Assembly (NCBI RefSeq): GCF_005780165.1
Contig: NZ_VAUV01000008.1
Location: 1-64,000 of the forward strand
Direction of reading: 5' to 3'
DNA: 64,000 nt
From: Phragmitibacter flavus
GTDB lineage: Bacteria > Verrucomicrobiota > Verrucomicrobiia > Verrucomicrobiales > Verrucomicrobiaceae
A program made the translations under genes and the position numbers. The notes beneath the pieces were generated by a model. That model was not told the origin of the DNA. It did not search any database and saw only the letters and a list, made by a program, of their open reading frames with translations. Positions within the stretch are counted from its first letter, which is position 1. The number at the start of each line of letters is the position of its first letter. Positions 8,575-18,629 of the stretch are shown here, in pieces.

Positions 8575-10392
8575 ATGCCTCCTGATCAACTCTTCGTCTG
8601 CGCACTCACTCTCACCGTCATGGGACTCTTCATCTGGGAAAAACTCCCGATGGAAATCGTCTCCCTCGGTGCCCTGCTGCTGCTCATGATCGTCCCTTTC
8701 GACGGTCACCCCATCCTCATGCCCGAGAACAAAACCGAGCAGATAACCATCCTCGGCAGCATCTTTGGCAACAACGCCGTCCTCGTCGTCTCCTTCATGT
8801 TCATCGTCGGTGCCGCCGTCGAACGCACCGGCCTGGTCGAAGACCTCGGACACTGGTTTGAACGCCTCGCCGGCCGCGGCGAACGCCGCATTCTCCTCTC
8901 CCTCGGGGTGCTCACCATCGTCTCCTCCGCCTTTCTCAACAACACCACCGTCGTCGTCGTCTTCATTCCCATGCTGATCGGCCTCTGCAAACGCATCAAC
9001 CTCCCCCCCTCCCGCTACCTCATCCCCCTCTCCTTCTTCGCCATCTGCGGCGGCATGTGCACCATCATCGGCACCAGCACCAACCTCGTCGTCAACGGCA
9101 TCGTCCGCCAGCGCGGCCTCGAACCCTTCGCCATCTTCGACATCGCCCCCCTCGGCATCGTTTTTTCCATCGCCACCATCACCTTCCTGCTCTTCTTCGG
9201 CCGCAAACTGCTGCCCGACCGCCCTAGCCTCGCCGCCCTCATCAATGTCGACGACAGCCGCGAGTTCCTCACCGCCGCCCTCGTCAGCGCCGACTCACCC
9301 CTTCTCGGCAAAACCATTGGCGAAACGCCGCTCGCCAAAATGCGCGACTCCCACATCATCGAGATGCGCCGCAGCGGCAACCGCATCACCACCCCCCTCA
9401 AACAGGTGCGCTTCGAAGCCGGCGACCGCATCATTTTCAAAAGCCACCTCTCCGGGGTCGTCGACATCAACGCCCTCAAAGGCATCGAAATGGCCTCCAA
9501 AGCCGAAATGGGTCTCAGCTACGTCCAAACCGAACAGGCCCTCCTCATGGAAGGCATGCTTGGGCGCCAGTCCAAACTCGTCGGGCACAGCCTCACCGAA
9601 CAAAACCTCCGCCAGCAATACGGCGTCATCATCCTCGCCGTCCACCGCCAGGGCGTGAACCTGCGCGAAAACTTCGAAGACGAAAAACTGGAAATTGGCG
9701 ACACCCTCCTCCTCGAAGGCTCAGCCGAACGCATGCGCCAGCTCTTCGAAGAACGCGACCTCATCAACCTCACCCAGCCCAAAGCCCAGACCTACCGCCG
9801 CAGCCGCGCCTGGATCGCCATGCTCGCCCTCCTCATGGTCATCGTGCTCGGATGCTTCGGCAACTTTATCCCCTTCGAATGGGTCGCCATGTCCGCCGCC
9901 CTCCTCGTCACCGCCACCGGCTGCCTCAAAACCGACGAAGCCTATCGTTCCATCGACTGGAACGTGATCACCATGATCCTCGGCACCCTCGCGCTCGGCA
10001 TCGCCATGGACACCACCGGAGCCGCCACCACCATCGTCCACGGCATGATGTCCGTCATCGGCGACTGGGACCCGCGCCTCATCCTCTCCGCCCTGCTGCT
10101 GCTCTCCATCATCCTTACCGAAGTTCTCAGCAACACCGCCGTCGCCGCCCTCGTCACCCCTCTCGCCTTCGGCCTTGCCGGCGACCTCGGATGCAACTGG
10201 GAACCTTTCATCATCGCCGTCATGGCCGGGGCCAGCATCGGCTTCGCCATCCCCGCCGGCTACCAAACCCACATGCTCGTCTTCGGCCCCGGCGGTTATC
10301 GATTTTCCGACTTCTGCCGCGCCGGCATCCCCCTCGACCTCATCATGTGGGTCCTCGGCTCGATCTGCATCCCCTTGTTCTGGCCTTTGTAA
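8575..10392 (+). CDS. SLC13/DASS-type permease with two TrkA-C domains
   Basis: A 605-residue inner-membrane transporter of the divalent anion:sodium symporter/ArsB-like fold. Hydrophobic segments fill about 1-200 and 410-605. Between them (about 220-400) sit two RCK C-terminal (TrkA-C) domains, each ending in a GDRIIF- or GDTLLLEG-like strand. Conserved NNTTVVVVF and SNTAVAALVTP stretches match the paired re-entrant loops. The substrate could be sulfate, a dicarboxylate or another anion. An in-frame GTG lies 30 bp upstream, but ATG 8575 has GAAGG about 14 bases before it and gives the usual start, so I prefer it. Confidence 0.88.
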   Translation: MPPDQLFVCALTLTVMGLFIWEKLPMEIVSLGALLLLMIVPFDGHPILMPENKTEQITILGSIFGNNAVLVVSFMFIVGAAVERTGLVEDLGHWFERLAGRGERRILLSLGVLTIVSSAFLNNTTVVVVFIPMLIGLCKRINLPPSRYLIPLSFFAICGGMCTIIGTSTNLVVNGIVRQRGLEPFAIFDIAPLGIVFSIATITFLLFFGRKLLPDRPSLAALINVDDSREFLTAALVSADSPLLGKTIGETPLAKMRDSHIIEMRRSGNRITTPLKQVRFEAGDRIIFKSHLSGVVDINALKGIEMASKAEMGLSYVQTEQALLMEGMLGRQSKLVGHSLTEQNLRQQYGVIILAVHRQGVNLRENFEDEKLEIGDTLLLEGSAERMRQLFEERDLINLTQPKAQTYRRSRAWIAMLALLMVIVLGCFGNFIPFEWVAMSAALLVTATGCLKTDEAYRSIDWNVITMILGTLALGIAMDTTGAATTIVHGMMSVIGDWDPRLILSALLLLSIILTEVLSNTAVAALVTPLAFGLAGDLGCNWEPFIIAVMAGASIGFAIPAGYQTHMLVFGPGGYRFSDFCRAGIPLDLIMWVLGSICIPLFWPL

Positions 10393-10393
10393 C

Positions 10394-10450
10394 ACAGCCG
10401 GGAGCGCCGCCGTCCTCGGGCGGCAGTCGTAACATAGGCTTACAGCCTGT
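10394..10450. repeat. REP-like double hairpin between convergent genes
   Basis: GCCGCC (10406-10411) pairs with GGCGGC (10419-10424), and AGGCT (10436-10440) pairs with AGCCT (10444-10448). The element fills the gap between convergent genes and may double as a terminator, although it has no T-run. It belongs to the class of short GC-rich palindromes scattered through this window. Confidence 0.6.
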
Positions 10451-10457
10451 CCGTTGT

Positions 10458-11597
10458 TCACCGGCCCAGCGCCTGATCCAAATCCGCGATCAAATCCTCC
10501 ACCGACTCAATCCCCACCGAGAGTCTCAACAGATTCTTCGCCACCGAAGACTCCGCCCCCTCCACCGTCGCGCGGTGCTCCACCAAACTCTCCACTCCGC
10601 CCAGCGAAGTCGCCCGTTTGAATAGCTGCAACCGACCCGCCACCTTCAGCGCATCGCCGTTCACACAAATCGACATCATCCCCCCAAACCCCTCCTTCAT
10701 CTGCTTTCGCGCCACCTCATGCCCTAAAAACCCCGGCAACCCTGGATACAACACCTTCTCCACGCGCAAGTCCCCCTCAAACCTCTCCGCAATCCGCATC
10801 GCCGCCGCACTCTGCGCCCGCACCCGCACAAACAACGTGCGCAATCCCCTCAACAACAGCCACGCCTCAAACGGGCCCAGCACATGTCCGGCCTGAAACC
10901 GGCCCTTCTTCAGCCCATCCCAAAACGCATCCTTCTCCCGCGTCACCACAATCCCCGCCACCACATCCGAGTGACCATTCAAATACTTCGTCGCCGAATG
11001 CATCACCAAATCCGCCCCCAGCACCAACGGTTGCGTGTGCACTGGCGTTGCAAACGTTGAATCCACCGCCACCCGCGCTCCCACCTCACGTGCTAACTCC
11101 ACTACCGCGGCAATATCTGTCACTTCCAAACTCGGATTCGCCGGCGTCTCAATCCAAACCAGCGCCGTCTTTTCATTGGCCAAAGCAATCCTCACCGCCT
11201 CCAGATCCGTCATGTCCACCTCCTCCACCTTCAATCCCCAAGGCACCGCCCAGTTCATGATCCATCCCCTCAACGCCCAATACATCACCGCCGGAATCAA
11301 CACCCGGTCCCCCGGCCTCAACGCCTGAAAAATCGCCGCCCCCGCTGCATTGCCTGAAGCAAACACCGCCGCATCCGCCCCTGCTTCCAACCGCGCCACC
11401 ACCTCTTCCACCAGATCATAATTGGGATTGTCCGCCCGCGAATACAACCGACCGCTCACCAACTCATAAGCCTCATCCCGCACATAAGTCGTTGAAGGAA
11501 AAACCGGCGGCACGATCCCCCCCGTCCCCACGTCCACAAACCCCAACGCCTGCGCCGCCAAGGTCTCCGGATCAAGTATAGAAAAGTCTGCGCTCAT
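10458..11597 (-). CDS. trans-sulfuration PLP enzyme (cystathionine gamma-synthase / O-acylhomoserine sulfhydrylase family)
   Basis: A 379-residue cytoplasmic enzyme of sulfur amino-acid metabolism. The PLP-binding lysine is K204 in HSATKYLNGHSD. Other family marks are the substrate-side YSRADNPN, ASGNAAG where PLP phosphate binds, ETPANPSLEV, and the C-terminal SLGGVESL and RLSVGIE. The family covers cystathionine gamma-synthase, gamma-lyase and O-succinyl- or O-acetylhomoserine sulfhydrylase; the sequence alone does not separate them. ATG 11597 is preferred over a TTG one codon upstream. No met genes are adjacent. Confidence 0.88.
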   Translation of the reverse strand: MSADFSILDPETLAAQALGFVDVGTGGIVPPVFPSTTYVRDEAYELVSGRLYSRADNPNYDLVEEVVARLEAGADAAVFASGNAAGAAIFQALRPGDRVLIPAVMYWALRGWIMNWAVPWGLKVEEVDMTDLEAVRIALANEKTALVWIETPANPSLEVTDIAAVVELAREVGARVAVDSTFATPVHTQPLVLGADLVMHSATKYLNGHSDVVAGIVVTREKDAFWDGLKKGRFQAGHVLGPFEAWLLLRGLRTLFVRVRAQSAAAMRIAERFEGDLRVEKVLYPGLPGFLGHEVARKQMKEGFGGMMSICVNGDALKVAGRLQLFKRATSLGGVESLVEHRATVEGAESSVAKNLLRLSVGIESVEDLIADLDQALGR

Positions 11598-11751
11598 CAA
11601 TCATCCACCATAATCGAACCGCTCCTCCGTCCCAACAAAAAATACCGCTTCCCCGCTCCGTCTCCATTTCCACACACCAGACAACAATTTTTTGATCGAC
11701 AAAATCACCACATTCCGTTAGCCTACACCAAGCAAAACCCCTTTCGCCCCC

Positions 11752-14700
11752 GTGTCCAACCTGCTCAACCTCGGCTCAGCGACAGCCTTCGGAAAATTTG
11801 CCGCCAACTGCGTTAAGATCTTCAACGAAGTCAGTCCCGCCCTCGTCGTCGGCACCGTCGCCGCCCCCGCCACAGGAGGACTCAGCCTCGTCGCCGCCCT
11901 TGGTGCCGCAGGCATCGCCATCGCCGACCTCTATCTTGATGTCAGCCAGGGCAGAGAGCTCGGCTCTATCAAGGACAGTCTCGACAAAATGCTGTCCCAT
12001 CAGCGGACCCAGGCAAACATCGCCGCCCTCAGCCTGACAACCCTCGATGAGATCAAACAGCTCATCGAAACCAAAACCGCTCCCCGCGAAGCCTTTCAAC
12101 CACTCCAATGCCTGCTCGAAAAAGAGCCTGACCTCGCCCTCTCCCTAAATCACTTGGTTGCCAGGGCCAGCGAAATTCAAACCGCCGCCACCTTCGACGC
12201 CGCAGCGATCATCGCCTCCAACCAGGAAGCACTGCTCCGCCTCATTCAAGACCCCAATTTGCCGGACAAATGCCGACAAAATCTTGCCTCCCTCATCGGA
12301 GAAATCAAAACACAGCTAACCGATCTCCACCGCGGCCAGCAAACCCTGCTGACAAACTCCCGCACCCTCTCCAGCAAATCGACTGTCACCATCCTGATGA
12401 CCCTGGTGATCGTGGCCATCCTCGGTTTTGTCCTCGTCAAACTCCATCAATTCGAACTCAAACAAGCCGCGCTCGCAATCCCCATCGACCGCCCAGGTCT
12501 CGGCGAACTGAAAATGGGGCCGGTCTACCCGCTGCCTCCTCCGTCCCCAAACCTCGTCCCCCCATCCCCAACCCCTTTCCCGACGCCAGCCAACCACAAC
12601 CCCGCCCAAAATCAACCCGACCTTCCGCCACCTGTGCAGGCCGCCTTCGACAACTTTGAAACGCTTGACCAACTCCATGACTTCGATGGACTCAAAAAAG
12701 CCGCCGACGACCTCATCCACCTTGCCCCCCGCAATGCCAGAGCCTGGTTCCTCCACGGGTATGCCGCATTCCAACTTTCCAAAGAACACACGGTCGGCCC
12801 TCAGGCCACTTCTCTCATGCAACAGTCCGAGCGCTCCGCCCTCCGCGCCGTCGAACTCATCGAAACCACCAAGCAATACCAAGACTTCCTCGCATCCTCC
12901 CTCAGCAATCTCGGCAGCGCCCGCAGTGAACTCGGCGAACTCACTGAGGCCGAAACCGTGCTGCGCCGCGCCGTCGAACTGGAACCCCATCACATTGATG
13001 CCTGGCTCAACCTCGACCATGTCTATGGCCAGAAAGGCACGACCGGAAAACCTCAACAACTCGCCCTTCTCCGCGAAGCATTCGCCAAAAACCCAGACCA
13101 TCCCCGAATCCGTGAACGGCTCCTCAGCGAGTTAACTCCCGACTACAATCGAAATTACTCCAACCTCCACCATCAAGAAAGCCTGACCCTCCTCGACGAG
13201 ATCATGCGCATCGAAACGCCCAACTTTGGCACCCTCGTCACCAAATTTCATCTGCACTTATCCTTGGATCAATTCGATCAAGCACAAGGCACCTTGGAAA
13301 AAGCCGTTCAACTGGCCAGCCACCCGCTGGAAACCGTCGAAACCATCCTCCTCAAAGCCACTCTTAACAAGCAACTGAACCCCAACCACACCGTCGCCGA
13401 AGACCCCGATATCCTCTCCACCTGGCCGCTCATCGAGTCCGCCATCAAGTCCACCGACAAGTCCACCAACGCCTACCCATGGTTTCTCGCCACCCACTAC
13501 CACAGCATTCTCGGCAACATCAAAAAGGCTAAAACCTACGCCGCCCAGATCCCACCCGCATCGGAATACTACCCTCGGTCAAAAGGTGCCATCATCGTTG
13601 CGGAATCTAACCAATACGGTCTTGAGATTGCCGCCCTCAACAATGAAAACCTCTCTGCAACAGAAATACAAAACCGCGTCAACCTCCTCACCGAGACCTT
13701 CTTCAACCCCCAGTTCCAAAAGGAAAACGCCAGCACCGAAGGACTTAGTGCCTTTTTTAGCCTGGTCCGCGACGGCCAACGATTGCTTCTCGCCGAAAAA
13801 TGGAACGACCTCCTCATCCTATCGAAATCCTGCGCCCTCAAGCACACCGAAGGATTCATCTTTGAATTGGCCCAATTTTACATCGGATTCGCCCACTACC
13901 AGCTCGATCAATACGAAGAAGCCAACCAGGCGTTTGCAGCGGCCATCAAACACAACCAAAAATTGCGTAAAACCGTCCTTCCTCTCTACGCAAGCTCCCT
14001 CTTCGAAGCCAACCGTCTTGAAGAAGCAGAACAGGCCTATCGCGACGCCCTGAAACTTAGCCCCGAAGACAGCTCTCTCGTCGTCAACCTCTGCATCACC
14101 CTCGGCAAAGTTAACAAACCCGACGAAGGCATCGACCTCTTTCGCCAATACCTCTCCACCCAAACTCAACCACTCACATCCCAGGACAGAAACATCATGT
14201 TCATGCTGCTTCGCATGTCGGCAGATCTAAAGGAAAAGGCCATCCACACCTTCACGGAAATCGAACCGGTCAAACAAACCTTGGCCCGCATCACGCAACT
14301 CTATGCAGAGGCCGCAGAGTTTGCCACCGACCACGAAAGAAAACACTACGCCTGGGCTAAGGAGGCAACCAGCTACTCCTCCCTCTCAGCCTATCCCGAA
14401 TGGAAAAGCCAGATCGATACCTACCTCAACAAGGTCCGAAAGTCCGACCCGTCTTTTGCCGAAACGAACCCCAATTTTGCAGGTCTGACCGGCTCGCTCC
14501 TCTTTTGGGAGACCTCAGAAACCGGACTTGAAAGCGCCCCTCGCCACCAATTACAAAGCATCCGCACCCAGCTCGAAAAAGCTGTCCAATCACCCTTCCG
14601 TCCACTTCGCTGGGACATCAACCTCGCCTACACCATCGACGCCCTGGGCGAGCCCGATCTGGCCATCGGTAACCTGGAAACTCTCGTATCCATAGCTGCC

Positions 14701-15222
14701 CCCATGAACTTCAACGCAGCCAGCGTTGCCTCCGTCCAATATACCATCCTTGAGCTCTATCTTTATCAAGCCCTCAAGAACAAGCATGCTTGGCCTTCAG
14801 AGCAACTGCGTCAGTCGATCGAACGGGTCGAAGCCATCGCCTCCGTGCTCACCCCTGAACAAGTCGGCGCAGACAACTGGAGCTTTGTCGGGGCCATCCA
14901 TCACCATTTAAAACAATATCCCCTCAGTCAGATGGCCTACACCAAAGCCTTGGAACTGAGACCCGATCATTATGCCGACTGGATACAAGTCTCCGACATC
15001 CAGTTGAGAAGTCTCAACTTCTTCGAGGCCACCGTTTCAAGCATCCAAGCCTACCGCATGTTCCCTTGGCGTGACCGCTCAATCTACATAGAAATGTTCC
15101 CCATGTTAGCAAATCTCCTGATGGCAACCTCCCCCGCCACCGTGCCCTGTCTTTGCCTGCTTATCATTGCCGCCCGTCGCCGCAGTAAATCCCGCAACTC
15201 GGGACGCTATATCCTGCCCTGA
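11752..15222 (+). CDS. large membrane-anchored TPR protein
   Basis: A 1156-residue protein with an unusual layout. Residues 1-65 are small-residue-rich and hydrophobic (VAAPATGGLSLVAALGAAG). Residues 66-200 are helical and polar. One clear transmembrane helix lies at 211-230, followed by a Pro-rich linker at about 257-294. Then come many tetratricopeptide repeats spread over about 300-1120, such as LDFGHAAF-like ARAWFLHGYAAF and later SQMAYTKALELRPDHY. A second hydrophobic stretch followed by Arg/Lys closes the protein. Start is GTG 11752; there is no ATG before residue 80. It stands alone between convergent and divergent neighbours. It probably acts as an envelope scaffold; the N-terminal domain is not recognised. 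Confidence 0.85.
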   Translation: MSNLLNLGSATAFGKFAANCVKIFNEVSPALVVGTVAAPATGGLSLVAALGAAGIAIADLYLDVSQGRELGSIKDSLDKMLSHQRTQANIAALSLTTLDEIKQLIETKTAPREAFQPLQCLLEKEPDLALSLNHLVARASEIQTAATFDAAAIIASNQEALLRLIQDPNLPDKCRQNLASLIGEIKTQLTDLHRGQQTLLTNSRTLSSKSTVTILMTLVIVAILGFVLVKLHQFELKQAALAIPIDRPGLGELKMGPVYPLPPPSPNLVPPSPTPFPTPANHNPAQNQPDLPPPVQAAFDNFETLDQLHDFDGLKKAADDLIHLAPRNARAWFLHGYAAFQLSKEHTVGPQATSLMQQSERSALRAVELIETTKQYQDFLASSLSNLGSARSELGELTEAETVLRRAVELEPHHIDAWLNLDHVYGQKGTTGKPQQLALLREAFAKNPDHPRIRERLLSELTPDYNRNYSNLHHQESLTLLDEIMRIETPNFGTLVTKFHLHLSLDQFDQAQGTLEKAVQLASHPLETVETILLKATLNKQLNPNHTVAEDPDILSTWPLIESAIKSTDKSTNAYPWFLATHYHSILGNIKKAKTYAAQIPPASEYYPRSKGAIIVAESNQYGLEIAALNNENLSATEIQNRVNLLTETFFNPQFQKENASTEGLSAFFSLVRDGQRLLLAEKWNDLLILSKSCALKHTEGFIFELAQFYIGFAHYQLDQYEEANQAFAAAIKHNQKLRKTVLPLYASSLFEANRLEEAEQAYRDALKLSPEDSSLVVNLCITLGKVNKPDEGIDLFRQYLSTQTQPLTSQDRNIMFMLLRMSADLKEKAIHTFTEIEPVKQTLARITQLYAEAAEFATDHERKHYAWAKEATSYSSLSAYPEWKSQIDTYLNKVRKSDPSFAETNPNFAGLTGSLLFWETSETGLESAPRHQLQSIRTQLEKAVQSPFRPLRWDINLAYTIDALGEPDLAIGNLETLVSIAAPMNFNAASVASVQYTILELYLYQALKNKHAWPSEQLRQSIERVEAIASVLTPEQVGADNWSFVGAIHHHLKQYPLSQMAYTKALELRPDHYADWIQVSDIQLRSLNFFEATVSSIQAYRMFPWRDRSIYIEMFPMLANLLMATSPATVPCLCLLIIAARRRSKSRNSGRYILP

Positions 15223-15226
15223 TACG

Positions 15227-16384
15227 TCACCTCAACTCCCTCACTCGCGCCAACCTCTCACAAGCCGCTCTCAACGTCTCCTCTTTCTTCGCAAAATGAA
15301 AGCGGATCAAATGCTTCACCGGCTCCCGGAAAAAACTCGATCCCGGCACCCCTGCCACCCCCACCTCTTTCACCAGCCAGTTCGATGCCTCCACGTCATC
15401 TGCAAATCCCAGCGCCGAAATGTCCACCATCACATAATAGGCCCCCTGCGGATCCGTGAACGGCAACCCCGTCGACCGCAATCCCTCAACAAAAACCTCC
15501 TTCTTCCGCGCATACAAATCCCGCAGTCCGACATAATAACTATCCGGCAACTCCAGACCTGCCACCGCCGCCTCTTGCAAAGGTGCCGCCGCCCCTACCG
15601 TTAGAAAGTCATGCACCTTGCGGGCCTGCGCAATCACCTTCGGAGCCGCCTGCACATACCCCAACCGCCAGCCCGTGATCGAATAAGTCTTCGACAATGA
15701 ATTGCAAACAATCGTCCGCTCAAAAGCCCCCGGCAAAGCCGCCGCATGCACATGCTCGTGCCCCTCATAAACGATGTGCTCATAAGGCTCATCAGTGATC
15801 ACAAACGCATCATGCTCTTCCGCCAAACTTAGGATGAACAACAACTCCTCGCGCGTGAACACCTTTCCTGTCGGATTCGACGGATTGCACACAATGATCG
15901 CCTTCGGCTTCTGCGCGAAAGCCGCCCTTAATTCCGCCTCATCAAACCCAAAAAGCGGCGGCCTCAACGGCACAAAGATCGGCTCGGCTCCCGACAAAAT
16001 CGCATCCGCCGCGTAGTTCTCATAGAACGGCGAAAAAACCACCACCTTGTCGCCCGGATTGCACGCCGTCATCATCGCCACCATCATCGCTTCGGTGCTC
16101 CCGCAGGTCACCACCAGATGCTGATCTGCATCAATCGGCAATCCGCTGAACCGTCGAATCTTTGCCGCCAGCGCCTCCCGAAACCTCGGCGCCCCCCAGG
16201 TCACTGCATACTGATGAAATGGCCCACGCGTCGCCCTCTCCAAAGCCGCCAGCAACTCCTCAGGCGGATCAAAATCCGGAAATCCCTGCGACAAATTGAT
16301 CGCGCCATGTTGATTCGCCAGTCGCGTCATTCCGCGAATGACGGACTCCGTAAAAACCTCAAGACGTGCAGCAGTGGAAGGCAT
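15227..16384 (-). CDS. class I/II aminotransferase (methionine/kynurenine type)
   Basis: A 385-residue cytoplasmic PLP enzyme. The N-terminal INLSQGFPDFDPP motif is typical of the subgroup containing kynurenine aminotransferase and YbdL-type methionine aminotransferases. The PLP lysine is in SLSKTYSITGWRLGY, and CNPSNPTGKVF and ITDEPYEH supply the other cofactor contacts. The open frame extends 27 codons upstream of ATG 16384, but that extension reads through a palindromic repeat and would add a hydrophobic, non-homologous stretch, so the shorter start is chosen. It faces the TPR gene with only 4 bp between stop codons. Confidence 0.9.
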   Translation of the reverse strand: MPSTAARLEVFTESVIRGMTRLANQHGAINLSQGFPDFDPPEELLAALERATRGPFHQYAVTWGAPRFREALAAKIRRFSGLPIDADQHLVVTCGSTEAMMVAMMTACNPGDKVVVFSPFYENYAADAILSGAEPIFVPLRPPLFGFDEAELRAAFAQKPKAIIVCNPSNPTGKVFTREELLFILSLAEEHDAFVITDEPYEHIVYEGHEHVHAAALPGAFERTIVCNSLSKTYSITGWRLGYVQAAPKVIAQARKVHDFLTVGAAAPLQEAAVAGLELPDSYYVGLRDLYARKKEVFVEGLRSTGLPFTDPQGAYYVMVDISALGFADDVEASNWLVKEVGVAGVPGSSFFREPVKHLIRFHFAKKEETLRAACERLARVRELR

Positions 16385-16423
16385 GGCCGTCGCCCATCCC
16401 ACACTCCACCAAAAAATCAAGAC

Positions 16424-16450
16424 AAGGAGTGGCGGTCTCCAGACCGCCCA
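16424..16450. repeat. GGCGGTCT palindrome upstream of the aminotransferase
   Basis: GGCGGTCT (16431-16438) and AGACCGCC (16441-16448) form a perfect 8-bp inverted repeat around CC. It lies between two co-directional genes, 40-60 bp upstream of the aminotransferase start. I see it as one of the dispersed hairpins of this genome rather than a specific operator. Confidence 0.6.
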
Positions 16451-16474
16451 TCTACCCAAGTCCACACCACTTCG

Positions 16475-17662
16475 CTACTCCACCAGCCTGAACAACTTCC
16501 CGTTCCAATCCAAAATCAGCAGTTCGCCATTCACATCCTCACAAAACGCTGTCGGCTGCACCCGTCCTTTGCCCTTCGCATCCAGTTCCGACTCAAATAG
16601 TTTTTCATTTCCCACCTTCTTTTTCGCTGCCACATCATATTTTAACGCCCAAATCCGTCCACTGCCCCAGTCTCCATACACATAGCTCCCCACCAGCTTC
16701 GACAGCTTTTTGCCCCGATAAACAAATCCACCCGTGATGCTGATCCCTTCCGCATGCGAATACTCATGAATGGGATCAATAAACTGCGCCCCCTGCGGCG
16801 GCGCATCCGTCCGCAAGGCAAACGGCCTCGCCCCCTCACGGAAACTCCAGCCATAATTGCCACCCTTTTCCACAATGTTGATTTCCTCCCAGATATCCTG
16901 TCCCACATCCGCCACCCACAAGTTCCCCGCCTCATCAAAACTCATCCCCCAAGGATTGCGAATCCCCAAAGCGAACACCTCTTCACGTGCCCCCACCTGA
17001 CCTGCATACGGATTGTCTTTCGGAATCGCATACTGCCGGCTCCCTTGTTTGCCGTTCACATCAATTCTCAACACCTTGCCCAGCAATGAAAACGCATTCT
17101 GCGCCGCGCGGGTGATGTCATCGCGCTTCCCGCCATCGCCCGATCCAATATACAAATAGCCATCCGGACCAAACGTCAAATTGCCTGAGTTATGATTCCA
17201 AAACGGCTGAGGAATCTCCATCAAGATACGCTCACTCGAAGCATCCACCTTGTCAGCATCCTCCTTCGAAACCTGCAGCTCACTGATCACACTGCGCTTC
17301 AAATCCTGCTGCGAGTAATAAACATAAAACTTCCCATTTTCTTTAAACTTGGGATGAAACGCCAGCCCCAGCAACCCCTCTTCAAACAACCCGTCCTTCG
17401 CCTCCATTTTGCGATCTGTGAAATCCAAAAACACCTTCGCCTCCGAGCCCGCCTCATCCTTCGGCAAAATAAGAATCTTGCCACGCTGCTGCACCAAAAA
17501 CTGACGCCCGCTGCCGTCCGGTGCCACCACCAGTGACACGGGCCGCTCCAACACCAAGTTAGGAAACGCCGGTTCCACTTTATAACTCTGCGCTTCAACC
17601 AAAGAAGGCGAAGCCATCAAACCAACCGCCAGAACAACACTGCACAAGACATCGTATTTCAT
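16475..17662 (-). CDS. PQQ-dependent sugar dehydrogenase family protein (secreted)
   Basis: A 395-residue exported protein of the soluble glucose/sorbosone dehydrogenase family (six-bladed beta-propeller; oxidises sugars using PQQ when all cofactor residues are present). A signal peptide covers about 1-25. Family motifs are GLLGLAFHPKF, NHNSGNLTFGPDGYLYIGSGDGG, RNPWGMSFD and VADVGQDIWEEIN, which include the catalytic His and calcium-site region. ATG 17662 starts a good leader. An in-frame GTG at 17701 overlaps the stop codon of the upstream gene by 4 bp, so translational coupling with a longer N-terminus is possible. It is co-directional with the isomerase gene upstream and probably co-transcribed. 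Confidence 0.88.
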   Translation of the reverse strand: MKYDVLCSVVLAVGLMASPSLVEAQSYKVEPAFPNLVLERPVSLVVAPDGSGRQFLVQQRGKILILPKDEAGSEAKVFLDFTDRKMEAKDGLFEEGLLGLAFHPKFKENGKFYVYYSQQDLKRSVISELQVSKEDADKVDASSERILMEIPQPFWNHNSGNLTFGPDGYLYIGSGDGGKRDDITRAAQNAFSLLGKVLRIDVNGKQGSRQYAIPKDNPYAGQVGAREEVFALGIRNPWGMSFDEAGNLWVADVGQDIWEEINIVEKGGNYGWSFREGARPFALRTDAPPQGAQFIDPIHEYSHAEGISITGGFVYRGKKLSKLVGSYVYGDWGSGRIWALKYDVAAKKKVGNEKLFESELDAKGKGRVQPTAFCEDVNGELLILDWNGKLFRLVE

Positions 17663-17697
17663 AAAAACTATAAAGATAAAACTAAATTCACTTAACC

Positions 17698-18591
17698 TCA
17701 CGCCACATCACAAAGACTGACCGCCTCACGCAATCCCACCATCGGGTCCTTGGTTGGAATGAACTCATGCCCCACATACCCGGTGTAACCAATCTCCAGC
17801 AACTTCCTCATTAACGGCGGATAATTCATCTCCTGATCCGATCCTATCTCACAACGACCCGGATTTCCCGCCGTGTGAATGTGACCAATGACATCCTTGC
17901 AGGACTCCACCCGCCTCACCAAATCCCCGTGCATGATCTGCACATGATAAAAATCAAAAAGCAGTTTCATGTTCGGCGAATCCACCGCCCGCACAATTTC
18001 CGAACAATAATCCACATCATCCCCCTGATAGCCTGGATGCCCCTTCATCTCCTCATCCACCCGTGAATTCAGATGCTCCATGATGACCGTCACCCCTTTC
18101 TTCTCCGCATACCCGATCACCTTTTTATACGCCTCGATGCAATTTTTCTTCCCCGTCGCCAAATCCACCACGCTGCCGCCCTCCTTCGTCGTGTCGGCAA
18201 ACCCGGTAAAACTCAGCACATTCGGATTCCCATAAGCCGCACACTGGTCGATCCGCTCATGCATCTTCTGCAAATTTTCATCCCAAAAGGCTGGATTGTT
18301 CATCCCCTTCACAAATCCATGCGCCCCGGTATAGGCACACTTTAACCCGTTCTCCTTCAACAGATCCCAGTGCTCCGGACCCACCCCCTCCACACTCACA
18401 CAACCCAGCTCCTTCGCTGCCTTGATGGTGTCCTCAATCTTCCACTTCGCCCCCTTCGCAAAACACCAGTGAACAATCGACTGCTTGATCTTTCCATGTT
18501 TTACCAATGTCTCCACCCCACGGGCTGAAGACACCGCCGACAAAACCGCCGGAGCGGCCATCCAACGCAAAGCAGAACGACGAGAAAGCAT
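17698..18591 (-). CDS. exported hydroxypyruvate isomerase-like TIM-barrel protein
   Basis: A 297-residue protein of the sugar phosphate isomerase/epimerase superfamily, closest in pattern to hydroxypyruvate isomerases. It starts with LSRRSALRW and a hydrophobic run, a Tat-type leader, so it should act outside the cytoplasm. Metal-site segments are IMEHLNSRVD, LLFDFYHVQIMHGD, GHIHTAGNPGR and the C-terminal GHEFIP. ATG 18591 has AGAAAGGG five to six bases upstream, which decides against a start ten codons further out. The PQQ-type dehydrogenase follows immediately, suggesting joint sugar or sugar-acid processing. Confidence 0.85.
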   Translation of the reverse strand: MLSRRSALRWMAAPAVLSAVSSARGVETLVKHGKIKQSIVHWCFAKGAKWKIEDTIKAAKELGCVSVEGVGPEHWDLLKENGLKCAYTGAHGFVKGMNNPAFWDENLQKMHERIDQCAAYGNPNVLSFTGFADTTKEGGSVVDLATGKKNCIEAYKKVIGYAEKKGVTVIMEHLNSRVDEEMKGHPGYQGDDVDYCSEIVRAVDSPNMKLLFDFYHVQIMHGDLVRRVESCKDVIGHIHTAGNPGRCEIGSDQEMNYPPLMRKLLEIGYTGYVGHEFIPTKDPMVGLREAVSLCDVA

Positions 18592-18629
18592 ATCCCTTTC
18601 TAACGGAACCATTTCACACACTCAATCAC

